A stretch of DNA of 64,000 nt from Candidatus Aminicenantota bacterium (GTDB taxonomy: Bacteria; Acidobacteriota; Aminicenantia; UBA2199), in NCBI GenBank assembly GCA_026393835.1, contig JAPKZK010000075.1, forward strand, positions 24,089-88,088. Reading direction: 5' to 3'. Every line of letters begins with the position of its first letter. The stretch's first letter is position 1. Positions 36,275 through 45,469 of the stretch are shown here, piece after piece. The notes under the pieces are model-generated. The model made no database searches. It saw only the letters and a program-made list of their open reading frames with translations, and was not told where the DNA came from. The translations under genes were made by a program, and so were the position numbers.

Positions 36275-37972
36275 CTACTCTGGCGAGTATTCGCTGTAAT
36301 AAACGGTTTTTAAAGCGGTAACAGTCTCGACTCCTTTCACCACTGTAACTCTCAACCAAATGTCGTGAGTTCCCATGGTAATGGATTGATTAATACTGTA
36401 ACTGTTGACAAACCCTACGGCCCATTTGGCCCACCAGGAAACCGAAGTAACGGAGCCGCTGCCCCCAGTGATAACCGCCGTGAATTGATAGGTTTCCCCC
36501 CCATCCATGTAACTGGGACCGGTTATGGAGACGCTTAACGGGGCGACCGCATAGGTAACGGTGTGATAGTCATAGACTAATTTGGCCCCCTTCTGTACGG
36601 CTAACCTTAAAGTGACATCCTGGGTGCCCATGGTGAAAGTCTGGGACGATGACGTACCAAGGTTTATATAACTCCCGGTTCCGATACGGTACGCCCATTG
36701 ATATGTCGGGGTCGCGATACAACCGTTCAAGACCGTCGAGGTAAAAGTAGAAGTCTGGCCGGAAGTCATCGAGGTGGGACCTACAATGGTCACGGTATGA
36801 TCCGGGGCAATACTGTAATACCCCTGGGGCGTACCATAACCGGACGGTACATCCGTGGGCAAATGCCGCATCAAATACCCCGAACCCCACTTGGAAATAT
36901 AATACCCGGAATCCTTCGGCGTGGTCATATCATATACCACAGTAGTTCCTTCGGGAATGGCGGAATGATCGATGGTATAAGATATCACCACCGTGGTCTC
37001 CCCGGTCTTATAACTTCCATCCGTGACATAATAATTTTTGGGCTGACTGGTCTGGATAGAAACTTTCTCAGACCAGGGACCGTAAATGGATTCCCTGCTC
37101 ATATGCCAGCCATAACCATGACAATTATAAGCGGGATCGGCGTCGCCCACGATCGTCGCGCTGGGATAACTAATAGGAATATAAGACTGGATGAAACTCT
37201 TTTCATAACCGGTGAGCGCTGCAATCCCGGCAGTGATTGTCCCCGGGACCTCGGTCCCGCAGGGAGTGTAAATACCGCTGGACAGGGGTTCGCTTCCCAC
37301 GATCTGCTCATAAAGCTCTTGCAACCGGGCGCCCGGACCGAAATCCCGATTCAATTCCCCGATTTTTTCATCCGCCATCAACCGGAACCCGGCCATGACC
37401 GCGGCGTCGATACTGATTTGCCCGTAAATATCGGGGTAATTCAACTTGGTTTCGAGCTTACGTACGGATTCCTCCAGTAAGACAGCGCACTGCTTCAGAT
37501 CAAGGGTCTTCAAAACAGGTTCCTGCCCCAGCAGCAGTTCCAGGAAATTGATTTTCATGGTAAAAGCGCCGATGCGGTCCGCGGGCAATGACGCATCGAA
37601 ATCCTGCGGATAGGTCGTGCAATAGACTTTCAACAACTCCACGCCGGCGTCCTGCCGGTTCATCAGTTCCCGCAGCCCGTTGAACTGGGCGATCAGGGCG
37701 TCCATACCTTTTTGCAGCGAATCATAAAACACGATATCCGGGTGCAGCGGGTAATCCAGGCAGGTTTTCACCAATTGAGCCGTGGGCATGCTCTTGAGAA
37801 TATCCGCGGGTATCTGCATGGCGGAGACGATTCCAGGATTTGTTTTCATTCCCTTTAAGGATTCCCCGACGGGGAAATTGAATTCCGACTGGGGAACCGC
37901 CCAAATCGTCGGGGTGAGGGTGAAGACCACAAGCAGGGTCATTAAAACGGCAACTCTTTTTGTAAAATTCAT
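36275..37972 (-). CDS. Secreted protein with putative Cys-His domain and two Ig-like domains
   Basis: 565 residues with a signal peptide (VAVLMTLLVVFTLTPTIWA). The N-terminal ~230 residues are helical and unrecognised. The middle contains NCHGYGWHMSRESIYG and, about 95 residues later, SGYLMRHLPTDVPSGYG; this Cys-His-Gly pattern with a later His recalls uncharacterised papain-like or amidase-like domains of secreted Bacteroidota proteins, a tentative call. Two repeats of about 80-85 residues follow (VTIVGPTSMTSGQTSTFTST and VSITGPSYMDGGETYQFTAV), which look like Ig-like/PKD-type domains. It is monocistronic. The role could be hydrolysis or adhesion at the cell surface. Confidence 0.6.
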   Translation of the reverse strand: MNFTKRVAVLMTLLVVFTLTPTIWAVPQSEFNFPVGESLKGMKTNPGIVSAMQIPADILKSMPTAQLVKTCLDYPLHPDIVFYDSLQKGMDALIAQFNGLRELMNRQDAGVELLKVYCTTYPQDFDASLPADRIGAFTMKINFLELLLGQEPVLKTLDLKQCAVLLEESVRKLETKLNYPDIYGQISIDAAVMAGFRLMADEKIGELNRDFGPGARLQELYEQIVGSEPLSSGIYTPCGTEVPGTITAGIAALTGYEKSFIQSYIPISYPSATIVGDADPAYNCHGYGWHMSRESIYGPWSEKVSIQTSQPKNYYVTDGSYKTGETTVVISYTIDHSAIPEGTTVVYDMTTPKDSGYYISKWGSGYLMRHLPTDVPSGYGTPQGYYSIAPDHTVTIVGPTSMTSGQTSTFTSTVLNGCIATPTYQWAYRIGTGSYINLGTSSSQTFTMGTQDVTLRLAVQKGAKLVYDYHTVTYAVAPLSVSITGPSYMDGGETYQFTAVITGGSGSVTSVSWWAKWAVGFVNSYSINQSITMGTHDIWLRVTVVKGVETVTALKTVYYSEYSPE

Positions 37973-38102
37973 GGTTTTTCTCCTATTTTTGATGAATTGT
38001 ATTAACGATGCATTTAAACATACAGAGTTTATTTAGAAATAAATGATATACCAATTCTGCTCATTTGTAAATTCTTTCCCTGCCCAAAATTAAACGTCAA
38101 GT

Positions 38103-38155
38103 TACCAGGGGGCTTTTTTGAAAAATCGCCCCCTGGACCCCCAAAAAACTTTTGT
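38103..38155 (+). repeat. Hairpin element, copy E5 (intergenic)
   Basis: CCAGGGGGCTTTTTTGAAAA, the arm CGCCCCCTGG and the tail ACCCCCAAAAAACTTTTG. Same element as E3/E4, here just after the stop of the membrane-protein gene at 38161, where it could act as a terminator for that operon. Confidence 0.9.
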
Positions 38156-38160
38156 TTAGT

Positions 38161-38715
38161 TTATTTTTTTTTCTTGAGCCAGAAATAGAAAAAGATCAAC
38201 GAGCCCCAGAAATACAACGACGTAATCGCCCAACCGGTCATAAAGGGAAGCGACTGGAACGGATACGATTCCCCGGCTTCATACTTCGCATACGTACTGG
38301 AAATGTTAAACGTGATGTCCCAGAGAAGCAAAATAACAACCCCTACCAATACCAACATGACAATATAACCGATGCGCACCCATTTGTCCTTTCCTTTCTT
38401 AATGAGGTATTCCCCCAGCAGCAGCCCCAGGTAAGTGGGTATTACGGCAACCGCCAGTAATACGTAAGAAAAGGCTGCCCTGAGGGGTACATCATAGATT
38501 TGATCCACCCATTTCCACATGAAATTACACTCCCAGGCCGGCCACCCCGCAAAATAGTAGCCCGGAGTAGGCGCGATAAAAATCGCCGCGTACATTAAGG
38601 TAAATACCTTAATAAACGCTCTTTTGTAACGGTCTTCACTCTTGATTAATTCTTTACCGGCTTCCGCCAGTACTAACCCGGTCATCAAGGCCACCGGGAT
38701 ATCCATTGCCAGCAT
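38161..38715 (-). CDS. Multi-spanning membrane protein, paralogue of the next gene
   Basis: 184 residues with about five hydrophobic segments (for example IGYIVMLVLVGVVILLLWDI and LYFWGSLIFFYFWL) and a basic C-terminus. It shares with the gene upstream the arrangement of an N-terminal amphipathic segment, the GWPAWE motif after the second hydrophobic stretch and a GKDK/GKDR turn. I do not recognise the family. It is the last gene of the glycyl radical enzyme operon. A role in moving or presenting a hydrophobic substrate is only a suggestion from context. Confidence 0.7.
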   Translation of the reverse strand: MLAMDIPVALMTGLVLAEAGKELIKSEDRYKRAFIKVFTLMYAAIFIAPTPGYYFAGWPAWECNFMWKWVDQIYDVPLRAAFSYVLLAVAVIPTYLGLLLGEYLIKKGKDKWVRIGYIVMLVLVGVVILLLWDITFNISSTYAKYEAGESYPFQSLPFMTGWAITSLYFWGSLIFFYFWLKKKK

Positions 38716-38740
38716 ATTATCCTCCTTTATTTTTTATATT

Positions 38741-39304
38741 TTAACTCGATTCATTGCCTTTCTTTTTAAACCATATCCCCACCAGGACGGTTATAACGGC
38801 AAAATAACCCATAACCAGGAGCCACCCGTAAAAGAAAGGCGGCTGCCAGAAAGAGGTTCCTCCACCGCTGCTAAATTCGGAATGGGTCCCGATGGACCAC
38901 CATACGCCCCATTTCAACAGGAACGGCAAAAAGGTCAGTATGATCCCGATGACCGATCCCACTACCACGAGGCGGTCCTTCCCTTTCCTGTACCAGTAGT
39001 GACCGAGTATAAACCCAATATTCCCCAACAAAACCATGGCCATTAAAAACAGGATATAAAAGATGGCCACGGCCGGCCGGTTGAAAGGGTTCTCAACCCA
39101 TGCGGAAGTATACATCACCTCCCAGGCGGGCCACCCGATCAATAGGTACATCCCCGCAATAGAGAATCCGCAGGAAAGATAGAGATTTAACACGCCCGTC
39201 ATTTTGTTTAAAAATAGATTCGGCTCGCTTTTAAGGTATTTTTTGGCCAATAGTGCATACACCTGCCCTACCGCAAAAGCTGCCGGTAAATCGACTTGTA
39301 CCAC
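38741..39304 (-). CDS. Multi-spanning membrane protein, paralogue of the previous gene
   Basis: 187 residues, about five hydrophobic segments (FYILFLMAMVLLGNIGFILG and VVVGSVIGIILTFLPFLL among them). It contains the shared GWPAWE motif and a GKDR turn and ends with a basic tail. It begins 24 bp after the activase gene with a good GGAGG-type ribosome-binding site. Tandem duplication of a membrane gene inside one operon suggests a heterodimer. The family is unknown to me. Confidence 0.7.
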   Translation of the reverse strand: MVQVDLPAAFAVGQVYALLAKKYLKSEPNLFLNKMTGVLNLYLSCGFSIAGMYLLIGWPAWEVMYTSAWVENPFNRPAVAIFYILFLMAMVLLGNIGFILGHYWYRKGKDRLVVVGSVIGIILTFLPFLLKWGVWWSIGTHSEFSSGGGTSFWQPPFFYGWLLVMGYFAVITVLVGIWFKKKGNESS

Positions 39305-39328
39305 TTCACACCTCCTTAGTTTATTATA

Positions 39329-40156
39329 TTATATATGGAGTAAGTTACTTTTTTTATTTTCCCGTTCCCGGTTAAAAAAGGCGATCCACGCTTGTTCTTC
39401 TTCCAGGTGCATGGGGATGGGAGATAAATTCGCCGGGGGCTGTTTCCCCAAACGGGCCCATTTATCGATCCCCGAAGGATTGTAAGGGAGAAACGCGCAA
39501 TCGGCGACCCCCTGCTCCACGAAGAAAGCGGCGATTTGAGAGAGGTTCTCCCGGGACGCCGTGTAGCCGGGGATAAGCGGCACCCTGGGAATGACTTCCA
39601 GCCCGGATTCACAAAGTTTTTTAAAGTTGCGTATGATCAGGTGGTTGGATTTGCCGGTGGCTATTTCATGCCTGACCGGGTCCATGAGCTTGACGTCGAA
39701 AAGGAATAGATCGATTAAGGGCAGCAAGGTTTTTTCAAAGGATTGGAAATCGAAATACCCGCAGGTTTCCACCGCGATGTGAATGTTTTCCTGTTTGAGA
39801 ATTTGCGCGGTTTCGTAGAGATAATCGATGAACATCAGGGGTTCGCCGCCTGAGAAGGTAACGCCGCCGGAAGAGACCTGGTAAACGATTTTATCCCTGA
39901 GAATCAGCCGGGCCAATTCCGGCGGCGAGTAATATCGTCCCGCGGTTTGCCGCGCCAGGGAATAACACCCCTGGTCACAGCACCCGCACTTGATACAATT
40001 TTCCGCGTAAAAGAGATTTTCCGCCGCGGGGTCCTGGGATTCCGGGTTCTGGCACCACTCACAGCGCAGGGGACAGCCTTTCAAAAAAACGACTGTCCGC
40101 AGCCCCGGGCCATCCACCCCGGAGGCCCGCGCGATATCGAATACCAGCGGTTTCAT
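39329..40156 (-). CDS. Glycyl radical enzyme activase (radical SAM)
   Basis: 275 residues. Near the N-terminus are ASGVDGPGLRTVVFLKGCPL and the radical SAM signature CPLRCEWC (Cys-x3-Cys-x2-Cys), which binds the [4Fe-4S] cluster that cleaves S-adenosylmethionine. A ferredoxin-like insert with ENCIKCGCCDQGC follows, typical of activases of non-PFL glycyl radical enzymes. The SAM-binding SGGEPLMF motif is present. It should install the glycyl radical on the large enzyme encoded two genes upstream. It abuts the SCP2-like gene without a gap. Confidence 0.93.
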   Translation of the reverse strand: MKPLVFDIARASGVDGPGLRTVVFLKGCPLRCEWCQNPESQDPAAENLFYAENCIKCGCCDQGCYSLARQTAGRYYSPPELARLILRDKIVYQVSSGGVTFSGGEPLMFIDYLYETAQILKQENIHIAVETCGYFDFQSFEKTLLPLIDLFLFDVKLMDPVRHEIATGKSNHLIIRNFKKLCESGLEVIPRVPLIPGYTASRENLSQIAAFFVEQGVADCAFLPYNPSGIDKWARLGKQPPANLSPIPMHLEEEQAWIAFFNRERENKKSNLLHI

Positions 40157-40606
40157 TTAAAACCCGAACATTACCTGCAAATGCTTGGCCATATAACCGA
40201 ACTTCATAATGTAATTCGGATTCCCTTCATAGCGGATTTTGCTCTCCAACACAAATGAAAACACATCCGGGTTCTTAGACATGAGGAACTCCCATAAGGC
40301 CTTACCGTTATTAAAGATTACCGTCACATTGGTATCTTCGATTTGATACTTTTTCACTTTCATCTTGCCGTCCTGGAAAATGGCCGACGCGGCGATCTTT
40401 CCTTCTTCATCCCGGAAGGCATACCTGGCATTAAATCCCTGGATATTTCGCCGGTAATGATGATCCAGGATCAACACCAGGCCGACGACTTTCAGCAGGG
40501 TTTCCAGGAAGTCATCCAGGAGATCGGTTTCGATGGACTTAATCATTTTTTTCAAGGCGCGGTCCAGGAAAAATTTCCGCAAGGGTTTTAGCAAAATGTT
40601 GCTCAT
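40157..40606 (-). CDS. SCP2-like (sterol-carrier-type) protein
   Basis: 149 residues. The C-terminal half has the strand and helix pattern of SCP2 domains: GFNARYAFRDEEGKIAASAI, KYQIEDTNVTVIFNNGKALW and FVLESKIRYEGN. The N-terminal half is amphipathic (ALKKMIKSIETDLLDDFLET). SCP2 domains bind fatty acyl chains or sterols. Start and stop overlap or abut the glycyl radical enzyme and activase genes, so the three are co-translated. The assignment is from pattern recognition and is moderate; the implication is a lipophilic substrate or product for the operon. Confidence 0.6.
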   Translation of the reverse strand: MSNILLKPLRKFFLDRALKKMIKSIETDLLDDFLETLLKVVGLVLILDHHYRRNIQGFNARYAFRDEEGKIAASAIFQDGKMKVKKYQIEDTNVTVIFNNGKALWEFLMSKNPDVFSFVLESKIRYEGNPNYIMKFGYMAKHLQVMFGF

Positions 40607-43149
40607 TATTTACCTCCTTCAGTAGGCGCGGCCGCGGGTATTGTGAAAGGCGCCGCTTTGCCGCTGGCGGGATCGTACTGGGTCCGGGTGATTAATTCAG
40701 TTTTCATGGCTTCGTTTAAATCCTTGAAATAGGCTGAATAACCGGATACCCTGACAATCAAACCGGGATATTTTTCGGGGTGTTCTTTTGCATCCAGTAG
40801 GGTTTCATAGGATTGGATATTGAATTGAACCTGCATGCCGCCGAACTTGAAATAGCTTTCCAGCAGGTCGGTAAAGTATTTAAGGTATTTGCCGTTGCCG
40901 CCTGCGGAGGATTCGGGGGTATACTTCATATTCAAGGCGACGCCGCCGGGGATATAGAGGCTGCCCAGTTCGGCCACGGATTTATAGGCGCCGGTTAAAT
41001 CCCGGGCGCACTGGGAAGCGGGTGTAATACCGCTGGAGAAAGCTTCATTGGCTTTTCTACCGCTGGGCAGCGCCTGGCCGATTTTGCCCAGGCCGGCATG
41101 GTTGGTCATGGTCCAGAAAGCCGGCCTGTATTTACCGCCCCTATAATTGGTGCGCCCCTGGTAAAGGTCATAAAGGAATTTGATCAAGCGTTGTGAGTTT
41201 TTAACGGCAATGGGGTTGGGGGAACCGGAATCGTCATTGCCGTATTTGGGCGCCCGGTTCTTTAAATAGTCGTGCAGGCGGTCATAATTTTGGAAGTTGG
41301 CATCGATGGCGTCCCGCAGTTCTTTCAAGGTCGCTATTTTATCGTTGTAAACGGCGGCCTCCACGGCATTCAGGGAATCGCACACATCCGCGAAACCGAT
41401 ATGGGTAACGCCGGAGGAATTGTACAGCGCCCCGCCGAAAATGAGGTCTTTGCCTTTTTCCATGGGCCCGGCGAAGAGGGCCGAAAGCAGTGGGGTCTGG
41501 AATATTTGCTGGTGGGTTTTGGCAAATTCTTCATTCAAGGCGATGGCGATTTCCGCCAGCGTTTTAAACTGGGCTTCAAAGGCGGTTTGAAACTGGTCGA
41601 AGGTTTTCAATTGGTCCGGCTCGCCGGTGGCCGGGCCGATCCGGAGGTCGCCGGTGAGGTAAGGCCGTTTGCCGTTATATAATACCATATCCATGGCGGA
41701 AGTGAGATTGAAAAGTATCGATGATGACGAGGTATACTCGCGGCCGGCGCTGGACAGTTCGATGCAGCCCACGATCCCATAATCCCGCGCATGTTGGGTC
41801 GAAACTCCCTGGTTTTCCAGGGTGGCGATATTTACGATGTCATTGTAGACGGCGGGGATGGCCCTGGTATTGATAATCACGCGGCTAACCCGGTCCCGGT
41901 AAGCGGTATCGTTCTTCCCCGGGTAATAACGGGCATTGACGTTGGGGTCTTTGATAACCAGCAGCTCGGTAACGCGCAGCATGAGATAGGTAAGATCATT
42001 AACGGCGTCGTTGCCGTCTTGATCGATTCCGCCCAGGGTAACGGCCGGGACAGACCCAGCGCCGCCCCACATTCTTTCAGCGGTTTCGGGCACCAGGTTG
42101 GTATTGTCGGAAATTTTAAACCACAAACCGCCGATAAGGGTTAAGGCTTCTTCGATGGTAATTTTATTTTGTTCGGCGTCTTTTTTAAAGAAAGGGTAAA
42201 GCACCTGGTCCAGCCTGCCGGGGCTGACGGCCATATTGACATTTTCCGCCAGGACGCCCACGTGACAGAGCCACAGGGAGTTGACGGCTTCCCTGAAATT
42301 CTGCGCGGGTTCGGCCGGCACGCGGCTGCACACTTCCGCCATTTCCCGGAAGTGTTTCCTTTTTTCCGGGAGCATTGCTTCCATGGCCAGTATCGTTGCT
42401 TTTTTAGAGAGATTTTGGGCGTAAGCGATGATTCCCTGCATGGCCGCTTGCATGGCCTGGTAAAAAATGATTTTCTCCTGTGCGTCGGCGTCCGCGGGTT
42501 CTTTTTTCAATGCTTCTTCTTTTTGCCGGGCTTCGGCGATCATGGCGTTCAAACCTTTGTGCAGGACATCTTCGTAGCAGGGGATGGTATGGGATATGCC
42601 CCCGGCTTTTGCGGCGACATAGAAAGCGAATTTTTCGAATAGTTTAAGCCCCAGTTGGCATGTGGAATTTTTTTCTTCGGTAACTCGTTTCCGCGTAACC
42701 TCGAGGATGGTGTTTTCCATCCAGTGGGGATAGATGTCGAAGTTCAAAGTCTCGGCTTCTTCTTTGCTGAGCAGTTGGGGATTGGCCTGGCGGGTGCTGA
42801 TGGTATCCAGTTCGGGCCATATGCTTAAGCCGGTGGTGACTTCGGGGTAAACCGGGGCGCCCAGGGGTTTGGATGTCGTGGAACCGGCGATGGGGTTATC
42901 GCCGTGAAAAAGCGGTTTCCTGCCGCCGAGATAGTGGCTGACCGCTTTTGCCCGCGTCAGTTCCATGGGTTCGCCCGGGGGCCTGAGTTGGGTCATATAC
43001 TTTGTAATCAATTCCGCCCGCTCGATGCATACCGCGGTGGGGGTTTTGAGGTACTCCTCTTTTAATTTCTTCAACAGCGGTAAGCGATCCAGCGTATACT
43101 CTTTTAAATCAGGGTCTTGCTTGATTGCTTCCATTACGATATTGGACAT
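40606..43149 (-). CDS. Glycyl radical enzyme (PFL-like), subfamily unassigned
   Basis: 847 residues, the usual size. Active-site thiyl Cys462 and partner Glu464 lie in IVGCIELSSAGREY; the C-x-E arrangement is that of dehydratase, lyase and decarboxylase types, not of pyruvate formate-lyase, which has two adjacent Cys. The glycyl radical site is Gly803 in VRVSGYSAYF. The residue after C-I-E is Leu where many dehydratases have Pro, and 44 residues follow the glycine, ending in an Ala/Pro-rich tail longer than usual. AAGGAGGTAAA precedes the ATG. It is oxygen-sensitive by nature, which fits an anaerobe. The substrate is unknown; the SCP2-like and membrane neighbours hint at a hydrophobic one. 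Confidence 0.9.
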   Translation of the reverse strand: MSNIVMEAIKQDPDLKEYTLDRLPLLKKLKEEYLKTPTAVCIERAELITKYMTQLRPPGEPMELTRAKAVSHYLGGRKPLFHGDNPIAGSTTSKPLGAPVYPEVTTGLSIWPELDTISTRQANPQLLSKEEAETLNFDIYPHWMENTILEVTRKRVTEEKNSTCQLGLKLFEKFAFYVAAKAGGISHTIPCYEDVLHKGLNAMIAEARQKEEALKKEPADADAQEKIIFYQAMQAAMQGIIAYAQNLSKKATILAMEAMLPEKRKHFREMAEVCSRVPAEPAQNFREAVNSLWLCHVGVLAENVNMAVSPGRLDQVLYPFFKKDAEQNKITIEEALTLIGGLWFKISDNTNLVPETAERMWGGAGSVPAVTLGGIDQDGNDAVNDLTYLMLRVTELLVIKDPNVNARYYPGKNDTAYRDRVSRVIINTRAIPAVYNDIVNIATLENQGVSTQHARDYGIVGCIELSSAGREYTSSSSILFNLTSAMDMVLYNGKRPYLTGDLRIGPATGEPDQLKTFDQFQTAFEAQFKTLAEIAIALNEEFAKTHQQIFQTPLLSALFAGPMEKGKDLIFGGALYNSSGVTHIGFADVCDSLNAVEAAVYNDKIATLKELRDAIDANFQNYDRLHDYLKNRAPKYGNDDSGSPNPIAVKNSQRLIKFLYDLYQGRTNYRGGKYRPAFWTMTNHAGLGKIGQALPSGRKANEAFSSGITPASQCARDLTGAYKSVAELGSLYIPGGVALNMKYTPESSAGGNGKYLKYFTDLLESYFKFGGMQVQFNIQSYETLLDAKEHPEKYPGLIVRVSGYSAYFKDLNEAMKTELITRTQYDPASGKAAPFTIPAAAPTEGGK

Positions 43150-43169
43150 TTTACCTCCTTTTTATTTTC

Positions 43170-44522
43170 CTATTTACACTCGACTCTAACGGACGAGATA
43201 CCTTCTTGGGTTTCATAAAAGAAAATTTCCGCGCCGCAGAATTCAAGTTTTCCATCTTTGCCTATCTTATTCAACCAGCCGCCGGAGTTGTACATTCTAA
43301 AAGGTTGTTTCTCGTTGGGCAATTGAGCCAGTATGATCGCCGGCGCTTTCGGGTCTCCCCAGGAAATAGGCTCGTGGGTGTGTCCGAATATCATCTTCGT
43401 GGGGGCCGGGATATCCTTTTTGTATACCTTTGCCTGGTTTATTTCATCGATCTCGGCTATGGAGGAATTGTAAAATTCCACGAATCGATCTCTCACTTCC
43501 TGGTGCTCTAGAAATTCTTCATCGTACCTGGATGACGTCATTTTGCCCACTGACTCGATGATTTCACTTTTTAGCCACCATTTGGCCAGGGGGCATCTTA
43601 AAATTAGCCAGACGATGAAGTGCTTGAATAAGACCACTTTTTTTAATTCGGCCCACAGGTTTTTAAGATATTTTGTAATATTCTTGACATTTTTATTATT
43701 TACATCGTGTTCTAAATTTTGAATGACTTCCGTTAACGGCGCCGCCTGGCCCACACCCGAACAGGCCAACTGGTTTAAAGGGAAATTAATCCCCACCATC
43801 TCTTTTAAATTAAGGCCGTTCGGGTCTTTTAAATCCAGGTCGCCGTTAATTACTTTAAAAACCCATTTCCCCAGGACAGACCAGTACATATCCAGGTATT
43901 GGCCGTGGGTGATAAGTATCGTATCGGAATCGGTTACCAGGTATAGATTGGGGTAAGCAAAGTTAAAGCAAGTGGTGGGGTTTGTAATTTTATCAAGGAA
44001 CAAGCCGCCATACATGTGTGGCTCATTATTCTTACGGGGGGTGACTTTGAAAAGTGTAAACGCGTTTTCCGTTTTTTCCATATCTTTTCTCCCTTCGATA
44101 ATGCCCGTAACCGACATGCGGAACGGTTTAGGCAGCTCCCCTTTTTCCACTTTATTGATCACATTCACCTGGTATTCGACGGTATGCCAGAGATCGCAGT
44201 CATGGTTACCCGGCATATAAATAATTTGATCGGCAATTCCATCGTCTTTTAACTGTTGAAAAAAGCGTTTACCGACGGCATAGGAGTTCTCGTAACTGGA
44301 GATGGAAAAATCCAGTATGTCACCCAGCAGCACCAGGTGGTCGAGCCAGTAGTCGCCGGATTTACCTATGACTTTCTTCTTGAATTTTTTTTCGACTTTC
44401 TCTTTAAATTCTTTGTACCCTACACCCAGTTCAATTGGACCATTAACCGGGTCGCCCTTTCTGGCCGCCATTACCGACATGGGGTCCCCCAGGTGAATAT
44501 CCGATATAATCGCAATACGCAT
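43170..44522 (-). CDS. Calcineurin-like metallophosphoesterase
   Basis: 450 residues with all metal-binding motifs: IISDIHLGD, VLLGDILDFS, MPGNHDCD, LITHGQYLD and FGHTHEP. A helical insert of about 130 residues between the fourth and last motif is larger than in small phosphodiesterases. There is no signal peptide, so it is probably cytoplasmic. It is 20 bp upstream of the glycyl radical enzyme gene on the same strand with AAAGGAGG before its own ATG, making it the first gene of the run. The substrate cannot be told; UDP-diacylglucosamine hydrolase-like, nucleotide or phosphoprotein activity are all possible. Confidence 0.85.
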   Translation of the reverse strand: MRIAIISDIHLGDPMSVMAARKGDPVNGPIELGVGYKEFKEKVEKKFKKKVIGKSGDYWLDHLVLLGDILDFSISSYENSYAVGKRFFQQLKDDGIADQIIYMPGNHDCDLWHTVEYQVNVINKVEKGELPKPFRMSVTGIIEGRKDMEKTENAFTLFKVTPRKNNEPHMYGGLFLDKITNPTTCFNFAYPNLYLVTDSDTILITHGQYLDMYWSVLGKWVFKVINGDLDLKDPNGLNLKEMVGINFPLNQLACSGVGQAAPLTEVIQNLEHDVNNKNVKNITKYLKNLWAELKKVVLFKHFIVWLILRCPLAKWWLKSEIIESVGKMTSSRYDEEFLEHQEVRDRFVEFYNSSIAEIDEINQAKVYKKDIPAPTKMIFGHTHEPISWGDPKAPAIILAQLPNEKQPFRMYNSGGWLNKIGKDGKLEFCGAEIFFYETQEGISSVRVECK

Positions 44523-44692
44523 TAATACCTCCTTTTTTTATATTAATTATCGTAACGATTTTAGCCTTCCTAAAAAATTCATACGATATACCTTCCTATT
44601 TCTCATCATATAAGTATACTGAATTTCGAAAAAAAAAACACTACTTTAAATTTTTTTTTTATTCCTTTTGCCTGAGACTTTTTCGTCCTTCC

Positions 44693-45469
44693 CTAATTTT
44701 CCAGTTCCTTGATCAAGGCAATAACCTGGTTTTTTAACTGGGGAAGGTAAGCCTTTGACAGGGCTTTTTCCAGGATATCCAGGGCCTTCTTTTTATCTCC
44801 CATTTTGCCATAAGCCCTGCCGATGTTTATCAACAAGGTGGCGTCATCTTGTGTGAGCATAGACAATGCTTTTTCATAGCTATCGATGGCCTCTTTATAT
44901 TCTTTGCGATTTTCAAATACGATTCCCCTCAGGTTGTAAAGGGGGGCAAAGTTTTTATTTTTTTCCAATCCTTTTTCCACGTAGCGGAGGGCCGAATCCG
45001 GTTTATTATTGTTCAATTCCAATGCGGCCAGGTTGGCAAAGGCGTTCTCGGGCGTCCGGTATGTCTCGGCATTGGCGGCGATAAGGAGATTCTCCCTGGC
45101 CAACTCATATTTGCCGGTTTCCGTGAAAATCACTCCCAAATAATTATACGCATCAAAGAATTTAGGGTTTAATTGAATCACCCGCCGGAATTGTTTTACC
45201 GCATTGTCAAAGTCCCTTTTGTTCAGGAAGACAATCCCCAGGGCATTGATGGCCCCCACCATGTTGGGGTCTTTTTTCAATGCCAGCGCCAGTTTTTTTT
45301 CCGCTGTATTGATATCGCCGGTATTGAGGTAATATATCCCTTCATTAAAATCGTACTCGGGGGTCCCGCGTTTGAGCTGCCCGGGACCACTCTGAACCTT
45401 ATTGCCACCGCATCCGGTGATGATGAAAAACGAAAGAATCGATACAAAAATGAGTTGCCTTGTTTTCAT
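44693..45469 (-). CDS. TPR-repeat lipoprotein
   Basis: 258 residues. The signal ends in a lipobox (FFIITGC, Cys20), so it should be lipid-anchored. About five to six TPR units follow (YDFNEGIYYLNTGDINTAEK, AINALGIVFLNKRDFDNAVK, AYNYLGVIFTETGKYELARE). It resembles PilF/PilW-type pilotins in layout, which help secretin assembly, but no pilus gene is near. The ATG overlaps the stop of the cyclase gene by 4 bp, so it is part of that operon. Confidence 0.82.
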   Translation of the reverse strand: MKTRQLIFVSILSFFIITGCGGNKVQSGPGQLKRGTPEYDFNEGIYYLNTGDINTAEKKLALALKKDPNMVGAINALGIVFLNKRDFDNAVKQFRRVIQLNPKFFDAYNYLGVIFTETGKYELARENLLIAANAETYRTPENAFANLAALELNNNKPDSALRYVEKGLEKNKNFAPLYNLRGIVFENRKEYKEAIDSYEKALSMLTQDDATLLINIGRAYGKMGDKKKALDILEKALSKAYLPQLKNQVIALIKELEN

